From Alphaproteobacteria bacterium (lineage in GTDB: Bacteria > Pseudomonadota > Alphaproteobacteria > Micavibrionales > Micavibrionaceae): a stretch of 64,000 nucleotides of DNA. Location: the NCBI GenBank assembly GCA_016699735.1, contig CP065008.1:248001-312000 (forward strand), in the 5' to 3' direction. A model generated the notes under the pieces. That model was not told where the DNA came from. It saw only the letters and a program-made list of their open reading frames with translations, and ran no database searches. Position numbers and translations under genes: made by a program. Below are positions 50,713 to 58,301 of the stretch, piece after piece (positions within the stretch are counted from its first letter, which is position 1; each line of letters opens with the position of its first letter).

Positions 50713-52160
50713 GCGACTGCTCCTTTTAATACGCCGTCGTTTTTATATTCTTTTTCACAGACATCGCCCTTGATCGTCCGATAGAAATTGTAGGCCATGA
50801 TCAGGGCGCCAATCAGGTACAGCGCACCGCCCAAAGCCCGGATCAGATAGAACGGATGCATGGCCATGACGGACTCGACGAACGAGTATTCAAGGAAGCC
50901 CATGTCATTGTAGTCCCGCCACATCAGACCTTGCATGATGCCGGAAACCCACATCGCGGCGATATAAAGCACGATCCCGATTGTGGCGACCCACAGATGC
51001 AGGTTAACCAGCTTCATAGAGTACAGCTTCTCGCGGCCCCAAAGTATGGGAACCATGTAGTAAAGCGCTCCGAAACTGATAAACCCGACCCAGCCCAGCG
51101 CACCGGAATGCACGTGACCGATGGTCCAGTCTGTGTAGTGGGAAAGCGAGTTCACCGACTTGATCGACATCAGCGGCCCTTCAAAAGTACTCATCCCGTA
51201 AAAAGCCAGCGAGATAATCATGAAGCGCAGCACAGGGTCTTCGCGCAGCTTGTGCCAGGCACCTGAAAGCGTCATCACCCCGTTAATCATCCCGCCCCAG
51301 GACGGCATCCACAGCATGACCGAGAACGTCATGCCCAGAGTCTGCGCCCAGTCAGGCAAAGCCGTGTAATGAAGATGATGTGGTCCCGCCCAGATATAGA
51401 TAAAAATAAGCGACCAGAAATGCAGGATCGAAAGCCGATAGGAATAAACCGGACGCTCAGCCCGCTTGGGAACGAAATAATACATCATGCCCAAAAACCC
51501 GGCAGTCAGGAAAAATCCCACAGCATTGTGCCCATACCACCACTGGATCATGGCGCTCTGAACCCCGGAGAAAACCGTATAGCTTTTGGCACCGGTCCAC
51601 GACACCGGAATAGACAAACCGTTTCCAAGGTGCAGAACAGCCACCGTGATGATGAAAGAAAGATAGAACCAGTTCGCCACATAAAGGTGCGGCTCTTTGC
51701 GTTTCATGATCGTGCCCAGATAAACCAGCAGGTAAGCCACCCAGACAATCGTCAGCCAGAGATCGACAAACCACTCCGGCTCGGCATATTCTTTTCCCTG
51801 CGTAGCCCCGAGAACATAACCCAGAGCCGCCATGACGATCACAAGCTGATACCCCCAGAAGGTAAACATCGCCAGCCCGTCATTCCATAATCTTGTCCGG
51901 CAGGTACGCTGCACGACAAAATAACTGGTGGCAAACAGCGCGTTCCCCCCGAAAGCAAAAATCACCCCGGAAGTATGCACGGGCCGCAAGCGCCCGAACG
52001 TCAGGTAAGGCTCAAAATTAAGATCGGGAAAGGCAAGTTGCAGGGCGATAAGAAGACCCACGAGAAACCCGACGATCCCCCAGAAGACCGTGGCCAGCGT
52101 AAACAGCCGGACGACGTGATAATTATACTCTTGATGCTCTGTGACGGCCTGTGCACTCAT
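50709..52160 (-). CDS. ccoN: cbb3 oxidase catalytic subunit CcoN
   Basis: A 483-residue, 12-helix heme-copper oxidase subunit. It holds heme b, heme b3 and CuB: HTSGVIFAFGGNALF, QWWYGHNAVGFFLTAGFLGMMYYFVP (His-Tyr ligand region) and GPHHLHY with the CuB histidines. GHVHSGALGW follows. It reduces oxygen with high affinity. First structural gene of the cco operon. Confidence 0.97.
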   Translation of the reverse strand: MSAQAVTEHQEYNYHVVRLFTLATVFWGIVGFLVGLLIALQLAFPDLNFEPYLTFGRLRPVHTSGVIFAFGGNALFATSYFVVQRTCRTRLWNDGLAMFTFWGYQLVIVMAALGYVLGATQGKEYAEPEWFVDLWLTIVWVAYLLVYLGTIMKRKEPHLYVANWFYLSFIITVAVLHLGNGLSIPVSWTGAKSYTVFSGVQSAMIQWWYGHNAVGFFLTAGFLGMMYYFVPKRAERPVYSYRLSILHFWSLIFIYIWAGPHHLHYTALPDWAQTLGMTFSVMLWMPSWGGMINGVMTLSGAWHKLREDPVLRFMIISLAFYGMSTFEGPLMSIKSVNSLSHYTDWTIGHVHSGALGWVGFISFGALYYMVPILWGREKLYSMKLVNLHLWVATIGIVLYIAAMWVSGIMQGLMWRDYNDMGFLEYSFVESVMAMHPFYLIRALGGALYLIGALIMAYNFYRTIKGDVCEKEYKNDGVLKGAVA

Positions 52161-52178
52161 CTTGCCATTCCTTTTCCT

Positions 52179-52898
52179 TTAAAAAACAAAAGCGCCCGCC
52201 AGCAAAACCAGCCACAGAGCACTAAAAACCATAAAACCCTGCTTCACCTTGACAGTGCCCAGGAACCTGAAACTTTCCAAAAAACTGCCGCCCAGTGCCA
52301 CCGCGATAAGCGCCGGAACCGTTCCCAGCCCGAAAGCCGCCATGGCCACCCCGGCTTGCAAAGCGGACGGTGCAGTGGAAGAGGCCATCAAGGCGGACAC
52401 AACCAGACCGCAGGGCATAAAACCGAGCAAAACCCCAAGAGCATAGCGGGACGCCGCATCACGCTCACGCACTAAGGGCTGATAAAATCGCGATATCCAG
52501 CGAAAGGGCACGGAGAGACGTACCCGCGCAACCCAAGGAAAAGCCTTGGCAATCGTAGGAAAAGCACTGACTAGAAACATCAGGGCCGCCAGCAGGAGCA
52601 TCGGCGCCACCAGAACGGTCCGCAAGGGTTGAAAGAGGAAGGCAAGGTTAAGAACGCTGCTGAAAAGAACCGCAAGGAATACGTAAGTAGTCAGACGGCC
52701 AAAATGATAAGGCAGAAGCAAGGAGTTTCGAACCCTCGATAACGCGCCAGCACGACGCTCAATGGACCCACTTTGAGCCAAAACAAAGGGTGAGCACATC
52801 AGGGCGCAATGCGTGAATCCGCCCGCCAATCCCGCCAAAAAAAGGCTGAGGGGCAGACCATACCCGGTCACAAACTGATGGATGCACTCTCCAAACAT
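52179..52898 (-). CDS. TauE/SafE or DsbD-like membrane protein of the cco operon
   Basis: A 239-residue protein with six hydrophobic segments. A Cys pair in the first helix is GGFTHCALMCSPFVLA, and LGFMPCGLVVSALM provides a third. This pattern belongs to the cytochrome-biogenesis (DsbD_2/sulfite-exporter) type of membrane proteins found with cbb3 oxidase genes, thought to handle copper or thiols. It is the first gene after the FNR box, 18 bases before ccoN. Confidence 0.8.
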   Translation of the reverse strand: MFGECIHQFVTGYGLPLSLFLAGLAGGFTHCALMCSPFVLAQSGSIERRAGALSRVRNSLLLPYHFGRLTTYVFLAVLFSSVLNLAFLFQPLRTVLVAPMLLLAALMFLVSAFPTIAKAFPWVARVRLSVPFRWISRFYQPLVRERDAASRYALGVLLGFMPCGLVVSALMASSTAPSALQAGVAMAAFGLGTVPALIAVALGGSFLESFRFLGTVKVKQGFMVFSALWLVLLAGAFVF

Positions 52899-52953
52899 GG
52901 GAATCCCAAAGATAATTTCGCGGCAATTCTGGCCTCAAGACCACAGCCATGCC

Positions 52954-52967
52954 TTGACCTTTATCAA
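52954..52967 (-). promoter_or_regulatory. FNR-type box controlling the cco operon
   Basis: TTGAC-CTTT-ATCAA, one mismatch from consensus. Its centre (52960.5) is 29.5 bases from the first base of a minus-strand CAGAAT -10 (52931-52926), which is class II spacing for activation. The predicted start lies about 20 bases before the first cco-operon gene. The box also sits between the operon and the regulator gene at 52990. Confidence 0.75.
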
Positions 52968-52989
52968 GTGAATCCTATAAAAACACAGG

Positions 52990-53766
52990 ATGAAACAAGT
53001 TAAAGTTAAAGTCAAAGAGAAAGCATCAGCCGCAAATTCCACGGATTTCCTGAAATCAATACCCTTGTTCAGCGGATGCACCGGAAAAGAGCTAGAATTC
53101 CTCTTGGAGGGGCACGTTCTTGAACTCTGCAACAAGGACCGTATGCAGTTTGTGAACGGCGATAAAGCCGAGCGCTATTACATTATCAAAAGCGGCTGGG
53201 TTAAAGTTTTCCGCGAAACACTCGACGGCGCACAAGCCATTATTGATATTTTGACGCAAGGACACGCATTCGGCGAAACCTCGATCTTCGAGGAAAACCG
53301 ATACCCCTACAGCGCCGAAGTCGTCGAACCGTCTGAAATTCTATCGCTGTCCCTGAAAAAACTTCAGCACCTGATAGAAACGAACCCAAAATTCGCCCTC
53401 TCAATGCTCAGTTCGATGGCGCGTTACCGTCGCCAGCAGGATCAGGAAATCGAACACCGTTCTTTGCAAAACGCGCCGCAGCGCATTGGGTGTTTTGTCT
53501 TGAGGCTGGTTCCCAACCAGAACGAACTCAAGGGTCGCCCGATCACTATTCACCTACCCTACGATAAAACCCTGATCGCCTCACGACTGGGAATGCAGCC
53601 GGAGACTTTCTCCCGCGCTCTTTCCAAATTGAAAGCGGCAACCGGAATCACCATAAAGGGCTCAACGCTGGAAATGGTGAGCATCGACTCGCTTGTTCAG
53701 TTCACCTGCACGGCTTGCACGTCCGAATATCCATGCAAGGACACCGGCTGCAACGCCTGTACCTGA
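52990..53766 (+). CDS. Crp/Fnr-family regulator with C-terminal cysteine cluster
   Basis: A 258-residue regulator. The cyclic-nucleotide-like domain covers about 25-150 (GHAFGETSIFEENRYPYSAEVVE), and the winged helix is near 190-235 (KTLIASRLGMQPETFSRALSKLK). The FNR-type N-terminal Cys set is absent. Instead there are five cysteines at the extreme C-terminus, C240, C243, C249, C254 and C257 (C-x2-C-x5-C-x4-C-x2-C). These could hold a [4Fe-4S] cluster or a metal and give oxygen or NO sensing. The FNR box upstream and the cco operon make it the likely local regulator. Confidence 0.88.
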   Translation: MKQVKVKVKEKASAANSTDFLKSIPLFSGCTGKELEFLLEGHVLELCNKDRMQFVNGDKAERYYIIKSGWVKVFRETLDGAQAIIDILTQGHAFGETSIFEENRYPYSAEVVEPSEILSLSLKKLQHLIETNPKFALSMLSSMARYRRQQDQEIEHRSLQNAPQRIGCFVLRLVPNQNELKGRPITIHLPYDKTLIASRLGMQPETFSRALSKLKAATGITIKGSTLEMVSIDSLVQFTCTACTSEYPCKDTGCNACT

Positions 53767-53769
53767 CGC

Positions 53770-54147
53770 TCATTCCACCCTGCTATGAAGGCTATGAAGC
53801 CACTCCCAGTCGATCTTGGCGGGATTATTGATATACTCATAAGGATTACGGATTACGCCTTCAAGATAGCTCTTCGTGACCTTCCATTTTTTTTGCGGGA
53901 GTGAGTTAAAGCGCTCCTCAGCCAGAACAACCCGGCAGCTTTTCTCATAAACGATACAAAACCCCTCCGCAGGCTGGTCATCGACAATTAAAACCTGAAC
54001 GGAATTACCACTCAATGCTTGCCGACCCAAACCGTCAAGAATCTGCCGAAAGGGAAAACGGTGCTTATTATTATCCAACGCCTCGTTGCAAACAGAGATA
54101 TAACGCTCAAAAAGCGCACGGTTGCTGGGATCATTAAGCGAATGCAC
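53770..54147 (-). CDS. Unknown 125-residue protein, putatively FNR-controlled
   Basis: A small soluble protein (MHSLNDPSNRALFERYISVC at the N-terminus, DWEWLHSLHSRVE at the end) containing QVLIVDDQPAEGFCIVYEK, which resembles a strand-turn-strand core. No recognised family. It ends 3 bases after the Crp/Fnr gene on the opposite strand and has a FNR-type box upstream at 54213, so it may belong to the same low-oxygen group. Confidence 0.6.
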   Translation of the reverse strand: MHSLNDPSNRALFERYISVCNEALDNNKHRFPFRQILDGLGRQALSGNSVQVLIVDDQPAEGFCIVYEKSCRVVLAEERFNSLPQKKWKVTKSYLEGVIRNPYEYINNPAKIDWEWLHSLHSRVE

Positions 54148-54212
54148 GGATAATCCTCTGAAAAAATAAAGACACTATCCCCAAACGATCCCACAAACGC
54201 GAAAAAATAGCC

Positions 54213-54226
54213 TTGATTTTGGTCAA
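54213..54226 (-). promoter_or_regulatory. FNR-type box upstream of the gene at 53770
   Basis: TTGAT-TTTG-GTCAA, one mismatch from consensus, 66 bases before the start codon at 54147. The -10 at class II spacing (GATCGT) is poor, so promoter use is less certain than for the boxes at 44421 and 52954. Confidence 0.5.
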
Positions 54227-54250
54227 AAACAGAAAAAACGGGAAACAGTC

Positions 54251-55465
54251 CTAATGGGGAAGCAAGTCCGGAGCAGGAACCAGATGGTTTTCATCCCTGA
54301 TCCTTTCAAGAGTATGCATCAGCGCCTCCTTGCGCTCCTCGCGTAATTCCCGCGCATCCCGCCCGTCAAGCGTTTCGCCGATATAATCAAAATACGGCGA
54401 AAGTTCGCGCAGTTGCTGCGCCTCCGTCTTATCGGAAATATTGCTGGTTACAACGTTGAAGGGGGTATTTTCGACATACCCGAGCATGATCTGGCGCAGG
54501 TCACCCATCGCATCAGGGGGTGTATTGGCCTCTCTATCGGCACCAGACCCGTAGAAAGGAACCGGAACGAAGACATGCCCGGATTGTTCCGCAAACAGCC
54601 AGCTTAAACCATGCTCGTAAGGGCTGGGTTCAGGCAGAAGCGCATGATTTCCGGTTATATGCGCCCTCCCGGCCTGAAGAAATAGAATCTGAATATCCGG
54701 GTTGCGGTCCAGAATATCCTCGGCCTCGTGAAGCATATAAAGATTCCGTGCCAGCATCCCGAACTGGTGCAGCGCATTGACAGAGGGATAGCCGATTTCG
54801 CCCGGCTTGATATGTAAGAAATAAGCCGCCTCGGCAATCGCGGCGGCGGCCTTGGGATCATCCGCAAGCAAATGCTGGGCCGTCCGGTCATCCGTGATAT
54901 ATCGAGACCAATCCCTCGGGGCATCCGCACAGAACACTGGAATTCCATGATTGTCGAGATATTGGTGTAAAGCCGTCCGGCTCAGCCGCGCATTGTTACT
55001 TCGAATGGGCGTCGTATCAGCGGACAGCTTTTCCCGCAAACGCTCGTTCCCGGGACGACGGAGAAAGGATTGCAGACCCGCCTTATCGGCAGTCCCGCCC
55101 TTCATTTCATCATCAATATGCAGATCGATGTTGTTCGGCGGCCACTCCACGGCAAACGCGCACGAAACGCCGTTAACCACCATCTTATGGACGACATCGT
55201 GTTCAAGCACGATATGGGCGCCATTCTCGTGCAACTCCCCGAACCCCACGACAAGCTTCTGTCCGGATCGAGCCGTATCAAGGCGGGTCAAAATTTCCTG
55301 CGAAACCAGTTCGCCGTTAAGCCTTATGGAATCGATAAGATAGGGCGTCGTATGCAACGAAGGAGTATGCTGATAACTGAAGCTGTACGACGTGAACTGC
55401 GGATTGACAGATTGCACCTGCTCAACCTGCCCGCTACCTCCGGCTTTATCCGCAGGCTCGTCCAT
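54251..55465 (-). CDS. ChaN/EreA-like (TIKI superfamily) protein
   Basis: A 404-residue cytoplasmic-looking protein with the GELHE motif at 76-80, an FAVEWPP strand, and the late LQAGRAHITG with His269. These match the two conserved halves of the EreA/ChaN/TraB superfamily, which includes heme-binding proteins, erythromycin esterases and peptidases. The N-terminal 70 residues and C-terminal 120 residues are not recognised. No signal peptide, unlike most ChaN proteins. Function cannot be chosen from the sequence. Confidence 0.6.
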   Translation of the reverse strand: MDEPADKAGGSGQVEQVQSVNPQFTSYSFSYQHTPSLHTTPYLIDSIRLNGELVSQEILTRLDTARSGQKLVVGFGELHENGAHIVLEHDVVHKMVVNGVSCAFAVEWPPNNIDLHIDDEMKGGTADKAGLQSFLRRPGNERLREKLSADTTPIRSNNARLSRTALHQYLDNHGIPVFCADAPRDWSRYITDDRTAQHLLADDPKAAAAIAEAAYFLHIKPGEIGYPSVNALHQFGMLARNLYMLHEAEDILDRNPDIQILFLQAGRAHITGNHALLPEPSPYEHGLSWLFAEQSGHVFVPVPFYGSGADREANTPPDAMGDLRQIMLGYVENTPFNVVTSNISDKTEAQQLRELSPYFDYIGETLDGRDARELREERKEALMHTLERIRDENHLVPAPDLLPH

Positions 55466-55557
55466 AACCGCCCCTAAAACTGTCCGCCTTGGTCCATGAC
55501 AAAGTGTAAGGCTTTTGGGCCCAAAAGTCTATTTTTGCGATAACAAGACCGGATCGG

Positions 55558-56262
55558 CTAATCTTTCCGGATATAGGTCGCTTCAGGAAATCTCACGCTC
55601 TGCACAAAAGCCGAGGATGTTCCGTCATCCTTGGGTTTTGTCGTATCGAACTCGAACGCGATGCCGGAAAGCGGCGGCGGCTCTATCCCGAAGATATCCT
55701 TAAAGGTCTTCTTAAGGTTCAGCCGCGTGGTCACCACCTCTCCCGGCTGGGGGTGCGCGGCGCAGATAAACCGCCCGCCCTTGTGATAAAACCGCCCCTT
55801 GAGCGGCGCACCGATGGGGTCGTTCTCACACAGATGCAGGGCAAGGAAATACGGGCTGTCCGGCACGATGGCCGACCCGCTGTCGATCATCTCTTTGCCG
55901 AAAAAAGCATAGAACATGATCGCCTCGTTCCGCCGCCCGTTCTGATAAGACGCCCCCGCCGGAAACTTGTTCACCCCCCACACGATCTCCACATCCTGAT
56001 CGCCGGTCAGCTTCCCTTTCTTGAGCGCGATGATCGACTGCGCGGGCTTCAGCGCCTCCATCGTCAGCCCCTGATCGGTCAGAGAAATTTTTGTCTTCTT
56101 ACGGTTATCCGCCGAACGCTCCAGCATGAAATTCCGCTCCGCCAGCCACGCATAGGCGTCCTGCCCGCTGAACTTGCGGAAATCGACCTCGGCCTTGTCC
56201 GCGAAGGCTGGATAAGAAAAAATCACGCAAAAACAGAAAAATAATAAATAAAAGGATTTCAT
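55558..56262 (-). CDS. Secreted protein of unknown function (DUF3047-like?)
   Basis: A 234-residue protein with a signal peptide (MKSFYLLFFCFCVIFSYPAFA). The mature part is beta-rich: VEIVWGVNKFPAGASY, NEAIMFYAFFGKEM, PYFLALHLCENDPIG and GGRFICAAHP. The general layout is reminiscent of DUF3047 proteins, but the match is weak. Possible disulfide cysteines are present. No operon partner. Confidence 0.6.
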   Translation of the reverse strand: MKSFYLLFFCFCVIFSYPAFADKAEVDFRKFSGQDAYAWLAERNFMLERSADNRKKTKISLTDQGLTMEALKPAQSIIALKKGKLTGDQDVEIVWGVNKFPAGASYQNGRRNEAIMFYAFFGKEMIDSGSAIVPDSPYFLALHLCENDPIGAPLKGRFYHKGGRFICAAHPQPGEVVTTRLNLKKTFKDIFGIEPPPLSGIAFEFDTTKPKDDGTSSAFVQSVRFPEATYIRKD

Positions 56263-56363
56263 AAAACCCACTGCCTAAAAATAATACCTGTAAGGAGCTC
56301 ATATACTAAATCTTTATAATGCCAAACAAATAAAAAAATAGTTATGTGTGCGCTTTTTTCTTT

Positions 56364-57290
56364 TTATTCCGCCGCCAAAGACCCCGAAAGAGATAGATTG
56401 CCTTCATTAATTTCTATTTCTAAAATTTTCCTACCAATAAATTCTGCTATTGGTGGTGCTACTGCGTTGCCAATGAATCTCCCTCTGCGACCGTCCATCC
56501 CTCTGGGAACCCCATCAGTTTCTCGCACTCTGTCCAAGTCAAGTTCCTGGCCACATAAAATTGGTCTGTCGGTATGGCCGCCTTGATGTTTTCCAGTTTG
56601 GGCACGTATCGTGGGGCTATAGCTTTTTGCTTTGGTATACCCGAAGCCTCCGCGACGCTGAACCAAAAGCGGAGTGTTTGAAATAAACTTTTCCGAAAAG
56701 TAGGATCGAGTTTGCCTCCTCTTCCTGCTCTCCTCTCCCGCCGAATGATCCCTAAGCAATTCGCCGCCGTTAGAATAGAACTGATAGGCGGACTCTGATC
56801 TATAAGATCCAATAAAGAAAACTCTTTCTCTATTATGGGGAAGGCCCGTGTCGAGAGTGTTGCACGTAAACCATACCCCCAGATACCCGATTTTTTCAAG
56901 TTCGTCGATAACTGACTCAAACGCACATCCTTCGTCTGAGCTAAGGAGCCCTGACACATTTTCCAAGACAAGCCACTTTGGCTTAAGCTTTCCAGCAAGG
57001 TGTGCAAGCTGGAAGAACAACCCACTTCTCTCTCCGCCAATACCTTTTCTCTGCGTGTTTGCATGGCTAACATCTTGGCAGGGCCACCCTCCTGCCCACA
57101 AGTCTGCTTGAGGGATGTCGAACTCTTTGAGCGTAAGGATATCGCCATGTAAAGGTACCTCCGGCCAATGTCTTTTTAGAACTTTTTGGCAATACGGGTC
57201 TATCTCGCAATGAAAAACTGGTGTCATCCCGGCTCTTTGAAAACCAAGATCGAAACCACCTATACCTGCAAAAAAGGATGCAAACCGCAT
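56364..57290 (-). CDS. DNA (cytosine-5) methyltransferase, Dcm family
   Basis: A 308-residue C5 methyltransferase. Motif I is FFAGIGGFDLGFQ (5-17), motif IV PCQD with the catalytic Cys (near 70), motif VI LENVSG (about 110), motif VIII LPHNRERVFFIG (about 150), and motif X FIGNAVAPPIAEFIG at the end. The target-recognition part is short. It faces the HNH endonuclease gene, forming a type II restriction-modification system. The recognition sequence is unknown. Base composition is more AT-rich than the flanks, suggesting recent transfer. Confidence 0.93.
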   Translation of the reverse strand: MRFASFFAGIGGFDLGFQRAGMTPVFHCEIDPYCQKVLKRHWPEVPLHGDILTLKEFDIPQADLWAGGWPCQDVSHANTQRKGIGGERSGLFFQLAHLAGKLKPKWLVLENVSGLLSSDEGCAFESVIDELEKIGYLGVWFTCNTLDTGLPHNRERVFFIGSYRSESAYQFYSNGGELLRDHSAGEESRKRRQTRSYFSEKFISNTPLLVQRRGGFGYTKAKSYSPTIRAQTGKHQGGHTDRPILCGQELDLDRVRETDGVPRGMDGRRGRFIGNAVAPPIAEFIGRKILEIEINEGNLSLSGSLAAE

Positions 57291-57307
57291 TGATAACTAT
57301 GCTAAAT

Positions 57308-57356
57308 AAGTTAAGATTTATCGTAAGTTTCTATTTTGTTCTTTATAGCTTAACTT
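57308..57356. promoter_or_regulatory. Inverted repeat in the Dcm/HNH intergenic region
   Basis: AAGTTAAG (57308-57315) and CTTAACTT (57349-57356) are perfect inverted copies spanning the 79-base gap between the divergent genes. Such sites let the methyltransferase or a controller protein tune expression; no controller gene is present here. Confidence 0.45.
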
Positions 57357-57369
57357 GCAAGGAATTTCC

Positions 57370-58122
57370 ATGGCCAAAAATAGAGCCAGTAAGGGCTTTT
57401 TATTGGAGCCCGCAGAAAAAGCCAACATTTCCGTTGGCAGAAGAGAAAAGTGGTTAAAAGATGCTGTTGATAATTTTGTAACGACTACACCAGCTAACAA
57501 AAAATATTATGAGGTTATTTTGAATGCACTCTGGCCGAGTAACCATGGAATACCCGGCCCTATTCTTACAGAAAAAGAAATTCGTGCAGAGGTCGATAAT
57601 TACAGAAAAACTATAGGTAAAGAACCATACAAAGACGTATTTCGAAGATTAAGGGAGTTGCAGGGGGAGGAAGGTTTTACCTGTATTATAAAAGAGGGAA
57701 CAAAATACCAAATTCAGTCCTTAGAGTTAGGCTCCAAACGTGAGCCGCGAATAAAACCTGACAAAAAACTCTGGGCTGAAATCAAAAAGAGGTTTGACTA
57801 CAAGTGCGCTCATTGCGGCTCCCAAGAACCAAATATAAAACTTAGCCCAGACCACAAAGTTCCTCGATCTCGGAGTGGTGGCAACGAAACAGAAAATTGG
57901 CAACCTCTTTGTGAACAATGCAACAACCTTAAAAGCTCGGCTTGTCGCGGCTGCAATTTAAATTGTTATGTGTGTTCGTGGGCCTTCCCAGAAACATACA
58001 AACCTATTGTTATTTCTGATGAAAACAAAGAACTGATCAAGCGAGAAGCAGAGCGCAAAAAAATTCATCAAGCAGAATTGGCAAACGAAATTATCCGCAA
58101 CTACTTTAGCAAACAAAAATAA
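57370..58122 (+). CDS. HNH restriction endonuclease
   Basis: A 250-residue protein. A helical N-terminal part (with WLKDAVDNFVTTTPANKKYYEVILNALWP) probably binds DNA. The C-terminal half has an HNH zinc motif: CAHCGSQEPNIKLSPDHKVPRSRSGGNETENWQPLCEQCN, with further cysteines CRGCNLNCYVC. The catalytic His lies in SPDHKVP. GGAAT lies upstream of the ATG at 57370. It is the cognate nuclease of the Dcm gene at 56364. Confidence 0.88.
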   Translation: MAKNRASKGFLLEPAEKANISVGRREKWLKDAVDNFVTTTPANKKYYEVILNALWPSNHGIPGPILTEKEIRAEVDNYRKTIGKEPYKDVFRRLRELQGEEGFTCIIKEGTKYQIQSLELGSKREPRIKPDKKLWAEIKKRFDYKCAHCGSQEPNIKLSPDHKVPRSRSGGNETENWQPLCEQCNNLKSSACRGCNLNCYVCSWAFPETYKPIVISDENKELIKREAERKKIHQAELANEIIRNYFSKQK

Positions 58123-58160
58123 CCCAAGCATGATTTTACACAATACTCAAAAAAGGGCTG

Positions 58161-58301
58161 TCACTCCTCCCCCTTCTTGCCCTCATAATCAGAGCGTATT
58201 GTCCCAAGTTTGCGCGAACGTGCTTGTTCCTCTTTCAGGCGCTGCTTCTCCTCCGCCCTCTCGAGCGCTTCGGACCACTCGTCCGCGGAAAAATCCGGCA
58301 T
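58161..58301 (-). CDS. Alternative-frame tail or small coupled ORF at the end of the PRTase-kinase gene
   Basis: A 46-residue charged helical sequence (MPDFSADEWSEALERAEEKQ, ending DYEGKKGEE) lies in another frame over the last codons of the gene at 58189. It uses common codons (GAG, GCG, CGC, CTG), while the overlapped frame there uses rare CGA, AGA and GGA. A GGAGAAG ribosome-like site precedes the ATG at 58301, and a five-T run (58289-58293) offers a frameshift point. Either the larger gene shifts +1 into this frame, or a one-base mutation split them, or it is a separate coupled gene. Confidence 0.5.
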   Translation of the reverse strand: MPDFSADEWSEALERAEEKQRLKEEQARSRKLGTIRSDYEGKKGEE

